64,000 bases of DNA. Source: Mycolicibacter senuensis (GTDB lineage: Bacteria; Actinomycetota; Actinomycetes; Mycobacteriales; Mycobacteriaceae). The stretch lies in NCBI RefSeq assembly GCF_002101885.1, contig NZ_LQPS01000043.1, forward strand, positions 248,001 through 312,000, given 5' to 3'. Position 1 is the first letter of the stretch; each line of letters begins with the position of its first letter. The translations under genes and the position numbers were made by a program. The notes under the pieces are model-generated. The model saw nothing but the letters and a program-made list of their open reading frames with translations, was not told where the DNA came from and did not search any database. This document shows positions 51,666 to 61,062 of the stretch, in pieces.

Positions 51666-53486
51666 ATGACAACTGCAAGCTCATTCGTCACACGCGTCAC
51701 GGGACTGTTGGCGGTGGTGGTCACCGCGGCCGGCCTGGCGGCCTGTACGCCCCGCCCGGACGGCCCGGCGCCCACCGCGGAGCGGTTCTTCGCCGCGCTG
51801 GCCACCGGCGACACCGCCACCGCCGCCGAACTCAGCGACGACCCCGCCACCGCCCGCACCGCCCTCAACGCGGCCTGGGCCGGACTGCAGGCCGAGCACC
51901 TCGACGCCCAGATCCTCGGCGCCCGCTACAACGACGACACCGGCACGGTGTCCTACCGCTACACCTGGCAGCTGCCGAAAAACCGCGCCTGGTCCTACGA
52001 CGGCCAGCTCAAGATGGTGCGCAACGAAGGGAACTGGGCGGTCCGCTGGACGGCGACCGGCCTGCACCCCAAGCTGGGCGAGCATCAGACCTTCGCGCTG
52101 CGGGCCGACCCGCCGCGCCGCGCCTCGGTCAACGAGGCCGGCGGTACCGACGTGTTGGTGCCCGGCTACGTCTACCACTACGAACTGGACGCCGGCCGGG
52201 CCGGGCGGAACCTGATGCGCACCGCGGGCGCGGTCATCGAGGCGCTGCGGCCGTTCGACGGCACCCTGGGCGACCCGCAACGGCTCGCCGAGCAGGCCAG
52301 CTCCTCTGTCACTCCGCTGGATCTGATCACCCTGCGCAAAAACGACCACGACCGCGTCGAGGCGGCGATCGGCGCGCTGCCGGGGGTGGTGATCACCCCG
52401 CGCCCGGAACTGCTGCCCACCGACGACCGGTTCGCGCCGGTGCTCGTCGGCGAGGTGAAGAAGGCCGTCGCGGACCGACTCGACGGCGAGGCGGGCTGGC
52501 GCGTCGTCAGCGTCAACCAGAACGGTGTCGACGTCGCGGTGCTGCACGAAGTCGACCCGTCACCGGCGCCGTCGCTGACCATCAGCCTGGACCGATCGGT
52601 TCAGCGGGCCGCCCAGAACGCGGTCAACACCCGCGGCAACAAGGCGATGATGGTGGTGATCAAACCCTCGACCGGTGAGCTGCTCGCGGTCGCGCAGAAC
52701 ACCGCCGCCGACGCCGACGGACTGGTCGCGACCACCGGTCTGTACCCGCCCGGTTCGACGTTCAAGATGGTCACCGCCGGTGCGGCGATCGAACGTGACA
52801 TGGTCTCACCGAATTCGCTGGTGGGCTGTCCCGGCGAACTCGACATCGGCCACCGCACCATCCCGAACTACGGCGGATTCGACCTGGGCATGGTGTCGAT
52901 GTCGCGGGCCTTCGCCAACTCGTGCAACACCACCTTCGCCGAACTGGCCAGCCGGATGCCGCCGCGGGCGCTGTCCCAGGCAGCCAGCCGCTACGGGATC
53001 GGGGTGGACTACCTGGTGGACGGCATCACGACCGTCACCGGTTCGGTGCCGCCGACGGTGGACCTGGCCGAACTGACCGAGGACGGATTCGGCCAGGGCA
53101 AGGTGCTGGCCAGCCCGTTCGGCGTCGCGCTGGCCGCGGCCACGGTGGCGGCCGGGAAGACCCCGGTGCCCCGGCTGATCGAGGGCCGGCCGACCACGGT
53201 CAACGGCCCGGTGGGCCCGCCGGTGAGCAACGAGATGCTCGACGGCCTGCGCCAGATGATGCGCCTGGTGGTCACCGACGGCACCGCGCGCGCCGTCGCC
53301 GGCTGCGGGCCGGTGTTCGGCAAGACCGGCGAGGCCGAGTTCGCCGGCGGCTCGCATTCCTGGTTCGCCGGCTACCGGGGCGACATGGCTTTCGCGGCGC
53401 TGATCGTCGGCGGCGGGAGCTCGGAGTACGCGGTGCGGATGACCAAGGTGATGTTCGACTCGCTGCCGGACAACTTCCTGCTGTGA
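51666..53486 (+). CDS. Penicillin-binding lipoprotein (class B-like transpeptidase)
   Basis: 606 residues, Rv2864c equivalent. The signal peptide ends in the lipobox LAAC with Cys27. An NTF2-like MecA-N domain (PTAERFFAALATGDTATAAEL) is followed by a dimerisation domain and a transpeptidase domain with S364-T-F-K367, SCN (FANSCNTTF) and K553-T-G. It cross-links peptidoglycan and is a beta-lactam target. The ATG is chosen just before the signal peptide. Nothing like the relFG toxin-antitoxin pair of H37Rv is present beside it. Confidence 0.94.
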   Translation: MTTASSFVTRVTGLLAVVVTAAGLAACTPRPDGPAPTAERFFAALATGDTATAAELSDDPATARTALNAAWAGLQAEHLDAQILGARYNDDTGTVSYRYTWQLPKNRAWSYDGQLKMVRNEGNWAVRWTATGLHPKLGEHQTFALRADPPRRASVNEAGGTDVLVPGYVYHYELDAGRAGRNLMRTAGAVIEALRPFDGTLGDPQRLAEQASSSVTPLDLITLRKNDHDRVEAAIGALPGVVITPRPELLPTDDRFAPVLVGEVKKAVADRLDGEAGWRVVSVNQNGVDVAVLHEVDPSPAPSLTISLDRSVQRAAQNAVNTRGNKAMMVVIKPSTGELLAVAQNTAADADGLVATTGLYPPGSTFKMVTAGAAIERDMVSPNSLVGCPGELDIGHRTIPNYGGFDLGMVSMSRAFANSCNTTFAELASRMPPRALSQAASRYGIGVDYLVDGITTVTGSVPPTVDLAELTEDGFGQGKVLASPFGVALAAATVAAGKTPVPRLIEGRPTTVNGPVGPPVSNEMLDGLRQMMRLVVTDGTARAVAGCGPVFGKTGEAEFAGGSHSWFAGYRGDMAFAALIVGGGSSEYAVRMTKVMFDSLPDNFLL

Positions 53487-53532
53487 CCGCGCCTGAAGCG
53501 CGCACGGGCCGGCGACGGTAAATTGAGAAGCC

Positions 53533-54117
53533 ATGACCGGTCTCGATGACGTGGCCTTGCGTATCTCCGATGCGGACCGCAATGGCACGCTGCGTCGCCT
53601 GCACAACGCCGTCTCCCTGGGGCTGATCGACATCGGCGAATTCGAGGAGCGCGCCGCCCAGGTGTCGCAGGCCAGGATGCGCTCAGAACTCGACACCCTG
53701 ATCGGGGATCTGCCGGGGCCGCGGGCGATCGTCACCTCGGCGGCCGACCGGGTCGAACTGCGCGGTTGGGCCGGCTCGCTCAAGCGGCACGGGGAATGGG
53801 TCGTGCCGACCCGGCTGGCCCTGGTGCGACGCCTGGGATCGGTGGAACTCGACCTCACCAAGGCGCGGTTCGCCGGGCCGGTGGTCGTCATCGAACTGGA
53901 CATGCGGCTCGGTTCGGTCGATATCCGGCTGCCCGACGGCGCGAGCGCCTCCATCGACGACGTCGAGGTCTACGTCGGCAGCGCCAAGGACCATCGCAAA
54001 GACGCCCCCGCCGAGGGCACCCCGCATGTGGTGCTGGCCGGGCGCGTGGTGTGCGGCTCGGTGGACATCAAGGGCCCCCGGCGGCCCTGGCTCAGCCGAC
54101 AGCGGCTGCGCCGCTGA
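53533..54117 (+). CDS. DUF1707 / LiaF-like protein
   Basis: 194 residues. An N-terminal DUF1707 domain (LRISDADRNGTLRRLHNAVSLGLIDIGEFEERAAQV) is followed by a beta-rich domain (LGSVELDLTKARF, then MRLGSVDIRLPDGASASID) like the C-terminal part of LiaF/DUF2154. Such proteins are linked to cell-envelope stress in other actinobacteria; the role here is unknown. No transmembrane helix is seen. Confidence 0.85.
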   Translation: MTGLDDVALRISDADRNGTLRRLHNAVSLGLIDIGEFEERAAQVSQARMRSELDTLIGDLPGPRAIVTSAADRVELRGWAGSLKRHGEWVVPTRLALVRRLGSVELDLTKARFAGPVVVIELDMRLGSVDIRLPDGASASIDDVEVYVGSAKDHRKDAPAEGTPHVVLAGRVVCGSVDIKGPRRPWLSRQRLRR

Positions 54118-54198
54118 CAACCCGGACCCCGCCGGCGCGGCCCGACCCGGCGGCCATGACCCGGATCCACGGCGGCGGCGAGTCGTTAAACTGGCGTG

Positions 54199-55056
54199 AT
54201 GGCCGTGCGTACCCCGCTTTCCCCCGGTGTGGTGTCTCCGACGCTGCCGGTGCCCAAGTCGATCCCGCGGCCGGAATACGTCGGCAGATCCACCGCCGCC
54301 GAAGGCAGCGAGCCGTGGGTGCAGAGCCCCGAGGTGATCGAGAAGATGCGGGTGGCGGGCCGGATCGCCGCAGGCGCGCTGGCGGCGGCGGGCAGCGCGG
54401 TGGCCCCCGGGGTGACCACTGACGCGCTGGACCGCATCGCCCACGACTACATGGTCGACCACGGCGCCTACCCCTCCACGCTGGGCTACAAGGGCTTTCC
54501 CAAGTCCTGCTGCACCTCGCTCAACGAGGTCATCTGCCACGGCATCCCGGACTCGACGGTGATCGCCGACGGGGACATCGTCAACATCGACGTCACCGCC
54601 TACATCGACGGCGTGCACGGCGACACCAACGCCACCTTTCTGGCCGGGGAGGTGTCCGAGGAGCACCGACTGCTGGTCGAGCGCACCCGGGAGGCCACGA
54701 TGCGCGCCATCAAGGCGGTCAAACCGGGGCGGGCGCTGTCGGTGATCGGCCGGGTCATCGAGGCGTACGCGAATCGGTTCGGCTACAACGTGGTGCGCGA
54801 CTTCACCGGTCACGGGATCGGCACCACCTTCCACAACGGGTTGGTGGTGCTGCATTACGACCAACCCGAGGTGGACACCGTCATCGAGCCGGGAATGACG
54901 TTCACCATCGAGCCGATGATCAATCTCGGGGCATTGGACTACGAGATCTGGGATGACGACTGGACGGTCGTCACCAGCGACGGGCGGTGGACCGCGCAGT
55001 TCGAGCACACCTTGGTGGTCACCGACGACGGGGCCGAGATCCTGACACTTCCGTGA
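54199..55056 (+). CDS. mapB: Methionine aminopeptidase
   Basis: 285-residue type I enzyme (MapB, Rv2861c). The metal ligands are two Asp in NIDVTAYIDGVHGDTNATF, His in FTGHGIGTTFH, Glu in TIEPMINLG and Glu in AQFEHTL. The N-terminal 40-residue extension contains the SH3-binding-like Pro-rich stretch of the mycobacterial type. Start ATG 54199 gives the same length as M. tuberculosis MapB; a GTG lies one codon before. Confidence 0.96.
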   Translation: MAVRTPLSPGVVSPTLPVPKSIPRPEYVGRSTAAEGSEPWVQSPEVIEKMRVAGRIAAGALAAAGSAVAPGVTTDALDRIAHDYMVDHGAYPSTLGYKGFPKSCCTSLNEVICHGIPDSTVIADGDIVNIDVTAYIDGVHGDTNATFLAGEVSEEHRLLVERTREATMRAIKAVKPGRALSVIGRVIEAYANRFGYNVVRDFTGHGIGTTFHNGLVVLHYDQPEVDTVIEPGMTFTIEPMINLGALDYEIWDDDWTVVTSDGRWTAQFEHTLVVTDDGAEILTLP

Positions 55057-55136
55057 CGTCCCCGCCGTTTCTGTTGAGCTGCTGAGGGCCCATCAAAACC
55101 GCCCCGTGCGGCCCCACTGGCTGTAGCGTTGCGAAA

Positions 55137-55700
55137 ATGCCGGGCACGATGATGACCATCGACGGGTTTCCGATCCCGGTCGATGTCGCCGGTCCGCACA
55201 ACGGGCCGGTCGTGGTCGTGCTCGCAGCGGCCCAACACCCGTTGACCGCCTACGAGGCGGTCTGCCAACGGCTGCATACCGCGTCGTTGCGAACCATCGT
55301 GATCGGCGCCGACCCGCGGCTGACACCCAAGTCCGTGGTGGGCATCCTGGATTCGCTGGGAGTCCAATGCGGAGTGCTGGTGGGCGACCGCAGCGGCGGT
55401 GACAACGCCTGGGAGCTCGCGGCCACCCGCCCGGACCGGTTCACCGGCCTGGTGGTACTCGACCGGGGACATCCGCGGGCACCGGACCTGGGCGGCGGGA
55501 TCCGCGACGAACGCTGCCCGCCGGTGGAGATCAACACCACCGTGCTGGTCAGTTCCCGCGCCTCCGCTTCGGTGGCCGATGCCAGCCAGCGGTTCGTCTA
55601 CGGCGAACACCGGCTGGTGATGCTTCCCGGACGCCGCAGCGCGAGTGAGTTCACCGCGCAACTCGCGATGGAGATCGTGTTGCGGGCCAGCACCTGGTAG
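55137..55700 (+). CDS. Alpha/beta hydrolase-like protein
   Basis: 187 residues. It looks like a compact alpha/beta hydrolase core: strand VVVVLAAAQHP, nucleophile-elbow-like VGDRSGGDNAWELA and LVVLDRGHPRAP. A late His in YGEHRLVMLPGR could complete a triad. The elbow deviates from GxSxG (DRSGG), so activity is not assured. It lies 91 nt before the FAAL gene in the same direction. Confidence 0.7.
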   Translation: MPGTMMTIDGFPIPVDVAGPHNGPVVVVLAAAQHPLTAYEAVCQRLHTASLRTIVIGADPRLTPKSVVGILDSLGVQCGVLVGDRSGGDNAWELAATRPDRFTGLVVLDRGHPRAPDLGGGIRDERCPPVEINTTVLVSSRASASVADASQRFVYGEHRLVMLPGRRSASEFTAQLAMEIVLRASTW

Positions 55701-55791
55701 GGGCTGGCGAGAATCGTAAGTTCAGCATCGCCGCGCGGCATAGGGGGCCGCCGCTTTCCAAAAAATCGAATACAACAACCGGGGGTACAAA

Positions 55792-57531
55792 GTGTTGTCG
55801 TGGGGGCATTCGATACCGGGACTGCTGCGCGAACGGGCTCAGCAATGGCCGGACCGGTCGGCGTTCACCTTCATCGACTACGAGGTCGACCAAGCGGGCT
55901 ACGCCGAGACCCTGACGTGGCCGCAGATCCTGCGGCGCACCGAGTCGGTGGCCGCCGAGGTGGCCGCGGTGGCCTCGCCGGGCGACCGGGTCGCGTTGCT
56001 GGCGCCGCAGGGCCTCGAATACATCGCCGCCTTCTTCGGCGCGATGGAGGCCGGCTGCATCGTGGTCCCGCTACCGGTGCCGGCGTTCGGCAGCCGCGAC
56101 GAACGCGTCACCGCGGCGCTGAAGGACTGCGCCCCGGCCGCGGTGCTCACCACATCGGCCGTAGCCGGTGACATCCACACCTGCGTGAGCGCCGTCGGGG
56201 GCAACCCGCCGGCGATCATCGAGGTGGACCTGCTCGACCTCGACTCGCCCTCCGGCTGGAACGGCTCCGGCGCGCTGACCACCAAGACCGCGTTGCTGCA
56301 GTACACCTCCGGGTCGACCGGTTCGCCGCGGGGCGTCGTGGTCTCGCACCGGAACGTGTTCGCCAACATCGAGCAGGTGCTGAAGGACTATTTCGGTGAC
56401 GAAGGGGGAGCGGCACCGGACGACACCACCCTGGTGTCGTGGCTGCCGTTCTATCACGACATGGGGCTGTTGCTCGGCGTCATGGGCGCCGTCACGCTGG
56501 GCCGCCCCTCGGTGATCATGAGCCCGATCGCCTTCCTGCAGAAGCCGGCCCGGTGGATGCAGCAGCTGGCCGGCAACCCCTGTTCGTTCACTGCCGGGCC
56601 GAACTTCGCGTTCGAACTGGCCTCGCGACGCACCACCGACGACGACATGGCCGGACTCGACCTCGGCGGGGTGCACACCATCCTGTCCGGCAGCGAGCGC
56701 ATCCACGCGGCGACGATCCGGCGCTTCACCGAGCGATTCGCCCGCTTCAACCTGCCCGCCAACGCCCTGGCACCGTCCTACGGGCTGGCCGAGGCGATGG
56801 TCTACGTGGCATCGGCGCCGCGTGCGCATCGGCCGGTGACCGTCCGGCTCGACTACGAGAAACTGGTGGCCGGCACCGCCGAGGTCAGCCCCGCCGGAGC
56901 CGACCTGGTCAGCATCGGCGCCCCGCGCGCCTGCACGGTGCGGATCGTCGACCCCGACACCCGCACCGAGAACCCCGCCGGCACGGTCGGGGAGATCTGG
57001 ATACACGGAGCCAACGTCGCCAGCGGCTACTGGCACAACGCGGAGGCCACCGAACGCACCTTCGGCGGACGCCTCGACGCCCCGAGCCCGGGCACACCGG
57101 CGGGACCGTGGTTGCGCACCGGGGATCTCGGGGTCATCCACGAGGGCGAACTGCTGGTCGTCGGCCGTATCAAAGACCTGCTGATCGTCGACGGCCGAAA
57201 CCACTACCCCGATGACATCGAGGCCACGGTGCAGGAGCTCACCGGGGGACGCGTCGCGGCGGTCCCGGTCAGCGGTGAGGGCCGTGAGCAGCTGGTCATC
57301 ATCGCCGAAGTCAAGAACCGGGGCAATCCGGACGAGCAAGCCGAGCGGGTGCAGACCCTGAAACGGGAAGTGGCGGCGGCGGTTTCGCGTTGCCACGGCG
57401 TGCGGGTGGCCGACCTGGTGCTGGTCGCCCCCGGCTCGTTGCCGATCACCACCAGCGGCAAGATCCGCCGATCGACCTGCGCCGACTGCTACCGGTCTCA
57501 GCAATTCCGTCGGCTGGAGACCATCGGCTGA
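55792..57531 (+). CDS. Fatty-acyl-AMP ligase (FadD, FAAL type)
   Basis: 579-residue adenylate-forming enzyme. P-loop YTSGSTGSPRG near residue 171, PFYHDMGLL, SYGLAEAMVY, LRTGDLG and the C-terminal catalytic Lys region TTSGKIRRS. FAAL-specific features are the SYGLAEAM motif, the inserted segment before RIVDPDT, and the ending CADCYRSQQFRRLE. Known FAALs load fatty acyl-AMP onto polyketide synthase carriers for envelope lipids. No polyketide synthase or acyl carrier gene is adjacent, so its partner is elsewhere. GTG start. Accessory relative to H37Rv. Confidence 0.9.
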   Translation: MLSWGHSIPGLLRERAQQWPDRSAFTFIDYEVDQAGYAETLTWPQILRRTESVAAEVAAVASPGDRVALLAPQGLEYIAAFFGAMEAGCIVVPLPVPAFGSRDERVTAALKDCAPAAVLTTSAVAGDIHTCVSAVGGNPPAIIEVDLLDLDSPSGWNGSGALTTKTALLQYTSGSTGSPRGVVVSHRNVFANIEQVLKDYFGDEGGAAPDDTTLVSWLPFYHDMGLLLGVMGAVTLGRPSVIMSPIAFLQKPARWMQQLAGNPCSFTAGPNFAFELASRRTTDDDMAGLDLGGVHTILSGSERIHAATIRRFTERFARFNLPANALAPSYGLAEAMVYVASAPRAHRPVTVRLDYEKLVAGTAEVSPAGADLVSIGAPRACTVRIVDPDTRTENPAGTVGEIWIHGANVASGYWHNAEATERTFGGRLDAPSPGTPAGPWLRTGDLGVIHEGELLVVGRIKDLLIVDGRNHYPDDIEATVQELTGGRVAAVPVSGEGREQLVIIAEVKNRGNPDEQAERVQTLKREVAAAVSRCHGVRVADLVLVAPGSLPITTSGKIRRSTCADCYRSQQFRRLETIG

Positions 57532-57594
57532 CCGCGGGCGGGTAGCCTGGCAGCACTCAACTGTCAGGGGGACCGTCGTCGGCGAAGGAGCACT

Positions 57595-58959
57595 ATGACC
57601 CGGCCCGCGATGCTGTCCCAGATCGAACTGCAGCAACTGGTCGCCTCCGGCGAGATCGACACCGTGGTGGTGGCGTTCACTGACATGCAGGGCCGGCTGG
57701 TCGGTAAGCGCGTCGCGGCGCAGCATTTTCTCGACGAGGTCGCCGGCCACGGCGTGGAATGCTGCAGCTACCTGCTCGCCGTCGACGTCGAGATGAACAC
57801 CGTTCCCGGCTACCCGATCGCCGACTGGGGCACCGGCTACGGCGATCTGGTGCTGCGACCCGACTTCGCCACACTGCGGCGCATCCCGTGGCTGCCCGGC
57901 ACCGCCCACGTGCTCGCCGACGCCCACTGGCCCGACGGCGCCCAGGTCGCGGTGTCGCCCCGCCAGATCCTGGCCGCTCAGCTCGCACGGTTGACCGAAC
58001 GCGGGCTGGTCGCTTACGCCGCAACCGAACTCGAGTTCCTGGTCTTCGACGACAGCTACCGGCAGGCGTGGGCCGGCGGCTATCGCGGCCTGACAGCGGC
58101 GACGGACTACAACGCCGACTACGGCCTGGTCGCCGGTGCCCGGCTGGAACCGCTGCTGCGTGACATCCGGTTGGGCATGGCCGGTGCCGGAATGCGCTGT
58201 GAGGGCGTCAAGGGGGAGTGCCACACCGGTCAGCAGGAGATCACCTTCCGTTACGACGAGGCGCTGATCGCCTGCGACAACCACAGCGTCTATAAGAGCG
58301 GCGCCAAGGAGATCGCCGACCAACACGGCAAGAGCCTGACGTTCATGGCCAAATTCGACGAACGCGAAGGCAACAGCTGCCACGTGCACCTGTCGCTGCG
58401 CAGCGCCGAAGGCGAAGCGGTGTTCGCCGATCCGGCGGCGCCGCACGGCATGTCGGTGTTGTTCCGCAGCTTCCTGGCCGGCCAGCTGGCCACCCTGGCT
58501 GAGCTGACGCTGTGTTACGCGCCGAACATCAATTCCTACAAACGGTTCGTCGGCGGCAGCTTCGCGCCGACAGTGATCGGGTGGGGCCTGGATAATCGCA
58601 CCTGCGCCTTGCGGGTCATCGGCGGCGGCGACTCGCTGCGAATGGAGTGCCGGGTGCCCGGCGGTGACGTGAACCCCTACCTGGCGGTGGCGGCGCTGAT
58701 CGCGGCCGGCCTGCACGGCGTCGACAACGATCTGGAACTGCCGGATCCGGTCGACGGTGACGCCTACCGCGCCGGGCTGCCGCAACTGCCCACCACGCTC
58801 GCCGAGGCGGCCGCGGCGTTCGCCGAATCCACGGTGGCGCGCAAGGCGTTCGGCGACGACGTGGTCGAGCATTACCTGCACGGCGCCCGGGTGGAGTTGG
58901 ACGCCTTCAACACCGCGGTGACCGACTGGGAGAGGGTTCGGGGCTTTGAGAGGTTCTGA
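57595..58959 (+). CDS. glnA4: Glutamine synthetase-like enzyme GlnA4
   Basis: 454 residues of the GS fold. N-terminal beta-grasp (TVVVAFTDMQGRLVGKR), metal-site ATELEFLVFD, GQQEITF and HVHLSLRS, and SYKRFVGGSFAPT. GlnA4-type enzymes do not make glutamine; in Streptomyces GlnA4 gamma-glutamylates monoethanolamine. The downstream amidotransferase and aldehyde dehydrogenase support an amine-catabolic role. It overlaps the next gene by 14 nt. Confidence 0.93.
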   Translation: MTRPAMLSQIELQQLVASGEIDTVVVAFTDMQGRLVGKRVAAQHFLDEVAGHGVECCSYLLAVDVEMNTVPGYPIADWGTGYGDLVLRPDFATLRRIPWLPGTAHVLADAHWPDGAQVAVSPRQILAAQLARLTERGLVAYAATELEFLVFDDSYRQAWAGGYRGLTAATDYNADYGLVAGARLEPLLRDIRLGMAGAGMRCEGVKGECHTGQQEITFRYDEALIACDNHSVYKSGAKEIADQHGKSLTFMAKFDEREGNSCHVHLSLRSAEGEAVFADPAAPHGMSVLFRSFLAGQLATLAELTLCYAPNINSYKRFVGGSFAPTVIGWGLDNRTCALRVIGGGDSLRMECRVPGGDVNPYLAVAALIAAGLHGVDNDLELPDPVDGDAYRAGLPQLPTTLAEAAAAFAESTVARKAFGDDVVEHYLHGARVELDAFNTAVTDWERVRGFERF

Positions 58960-59701
58960 ACTCCGTGAACCGGCCGGCCCGGTGGTCGGACTGACCAGCT
59001 ACCTGGACCGGGCGCAGTTCGGGGTGTGGGATGTGCCGGCGGGTCTGCTGCCCGCCACCTACCTCGAGGGCGTCACCGCCGCCGGCGGTATCGCGGTGCT
59101 GCTGCCGCCGCAGCCGGCGACACCCGAGATCGCCGCGCGGGTGCTCGACGGAGTGTCCGGCCTGGTGATCACCGGCGGCAGAGACCTCGATCCCGCCGGC
59201 TACGGCCAGCCGGCGCACGCCGAGACCGACCAGCCCGACACCACGCGGGACGCCTGGGAGTTCGCGCTGCTGGCCGAGGCGCTTCGCCGTGGCGTGCCGG
59301 TGCTGGGCATCTGCCGCGGCGCCCAGGTGCTCAATGTCGCGCTCGGCGGGACGCTGCACCAGCATCTGCCCGACGTGCTCGGCAGCTGCGGCCACCGGGC
59401 CGGCGACGGGGTGTTCACCCCGATGCCCGCGCGCATCGTGGCGGGCACCCGGCTGGCCGGCCTGCTGGGCGAGACCTGTCAGGTGCAGTGCTACCACCAC
59501 CAGGCGATCGCCGAGCTCGGTGACGAGCTGGTGGTCAGCGCGCGCGATGACGACGGTGTCATCGAGGCGATCGAGCTTCCCGGGCAGGACTTCGTGCTGG
59601 CGGTCCAGTGGCATCCGGAAGCGTCACTGGCCGATCTGCGATTGTTCACCGCGATCGTGGACGCGGCGCGAAGCTACGCGGCGGCGCAGGTGAGCCGATG
59701 A
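58946..59701 (+). CDS. Class I glutamine amidotransferase-like gamma-glutamyl hydrolase
   Basis: 251 residues, Rv2859c equivalent, PuuD-like. Cys nucleophile in LGICRGAQVLNVALGG, His and Glu in VQWHPEAS, and the early strand VVGLTSYLDRAQFGVWD. Predicted to split a gamma-glutamyl amide or acid made by the GlnA4 route. TTG start inside the glnA4 end. GTG 58981 would remove conserved residues less well supported by context. The stop overlaps aldC as ATGA. Confidence 0.88.
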   Translation: MRGSELREPAGPVVGLTSYLDRAQFGVWDVPAGLLPATYLEGVTAAGGIAVLLPPQPATPEIAARVLDGVSGLVITGGRDLDPAGYGQPAHAETDQPDTTRDAWEFALLAEALRRGVPVLGICRGAQVLNVALGGTLHQHLPDVLGSCGHRAGDGVFTPMPARIVAGTRLAGLLGETCQVQCYHHQAIAELGDELVVSARDDDGVIEAIELPGQDFVLAVQWHPEASLADLRLFTAIVDAARSYAAAQVSR

Positions 59702-61062
59702 CGACACACGACCTCATCAACCCGGCCACCGGGGCGGCGTTCGGCACCGTCGAGCACGTCGACGCCGCTGCGGTCGACGACGCGGTGGGTCGTGCGCAGG
59801 TGGCGCAGCAGCGGTGGGCGCGGTCGGCGCCGGCCGAGCGCGCTGCGGCGTTGCGGGACTTCGCCGCGGCCGTCGACGCCCACGTCGACGAGCTGGCCGC
59901 GCTCGAGGTGCGAAACGCCGGTCATCCGGTGTCGGCCGCCGAATGGGAGGCCGGGCACGTCCGCGACGTGCTGCAGTTCTACTCGGCCAGCCCGGAACGG
60001 TTGTCCGGTCGCCAGATACCGGTGGCCGGCGGGCTGGATGTCACCTTCCACGAGCCGCTCGGTGTGGTCGGCATCATCACCCCGTGGAACTTCCCGATGC
60101 CGATCGCCGCGTGGGGGTTCGCCCCCGCACTGGCCGCCGGCAACGCGGTGCTGGTCAAGCCCGCCGAGTGGACGCCGCTGACCACGATCAGGCTGGTGGA
60201 GTTGGCCGCACACGCCGGCTTGGACCCTGATCTGCTGCAGGTGCTGCCCGGCCCCGGCGCCGAGGTGGGGGAGCGACTGGTCACCCACCCGAGGGTGGCC
60301 AAGATCGTATTCACCGGATCCACCGTCACCGGGACCCGGGTGCTGGCGGCCGCGGCACCCGGCGTCAAACGGGTCACGCTGGAGCTGGGTGGCAAGAGCG
60401 CCAACATCGTGTTCGCCGACTGCGACCTGGAGCAGGCGGCGGCGACGGCGCCCTACGGGGTGTTCGACAACGCCGGGCAGGACTGCTGCGCACGCAGCCG
60501 GATCCTGGTGCAAGCGAGTGTGTACGACCGATTCATGGAACTGCTCGAGCCCGCGGTCGCCGGGGTCGTGGTGGGCGATCCGGCCTCGCGAGACACCGAG
60601 ATGGGCCCGCTGGTCTCACGACCACACTGGGACAAGGTGGCCTCCTATGTTCCCGACGACGCGCCGGTGGCCTTCCGCGGCCGGGCGCCGGACGGCCCGG
60701 GTTTCTGGTTCCCCCCGACGGTGCTGACCCCCACGCGTGATGACCGCAGCGTCACCGAGGAGATCTTCGGCCCGGTGGTGACGGTGCTGCCGTTCGAGGA
60801 TGAGGCCGACGCGGTAGCGCTGGCCAACAACACCGTCTACGGACTGTCGGGTTCGATCTGGACCGACGACCTGTCGAGGGCGCTGCGGATGTCGCGCGCG
60901 GTGGAAGCCGGCAATCTGTCGGTGAATTCGCACGCATCGGTGCGTTTCAACACCCCGTTCGGGGGCTTCAAACAATCGGGGTTGGGCCGGGAGCTGGGCG
61001 CAGACGCCCCGCTGGCCTTCACCGACACCAAGAACGTGTTCATCGCAGTGAAGGAGATGTGA
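59698..61062 (+). CDS. aldC: NAD-dependent aldehyde dehydrogenase
   Basis: 454 residues. Cofactor region VGIITPWNFPMPIAAWGFAPALAAGN-type and FTGSTVTGTRV; catalytic Glu in LELGGKSANIV and catalytic Cys in NAGQDCCARSRI. In the Puu-like scheme it would oxidise a gamma-glutamyl aminoaldehyde. Start ATG overlaps the amidotransferase stop; the SDR starts 0 nt after its stop. Four genes therefore form one operon. Confidence 0.94.
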   Translation: MTTHDLINPATGAAFGTVEHVDAAAVDDAVGRAQVAQQRWARSAPAERAAALRDFAAAVDAHVDELAALEVRNAGHPVSAAEWEAGHVRDVLQFYSASPERLSGRQIPVAGGLDVTFHEPLGVVGIITPWNFPMPIAAWGFAPALAAGNAVLVKPAEWTPLTTIRLVELAAHAGLDPDLLQVLPGPGAEVGERLVTHPRVAKIVFTGSTVTGTRVLAAAAPGVKRVTLELGGKSANIVFADCDLEQAAATAPYGVFDNAGQDCCARSRILVQASVYDRFMELLEPAVAGVVVGDPASRDTEMGPLVSRPHWDKVASYVPDDAPVAFRGRAPDGPGFWFPPTVLTPTRDDRSVTEEIFGPVVTVLPFEDEADAVALANNTVYGLSGSIWTDDLSRALRMSRAVEAGNLSVNSHASVRFNTPFGGFKQSGLGRELGADAPLAFTDTKNVFIAVKEM

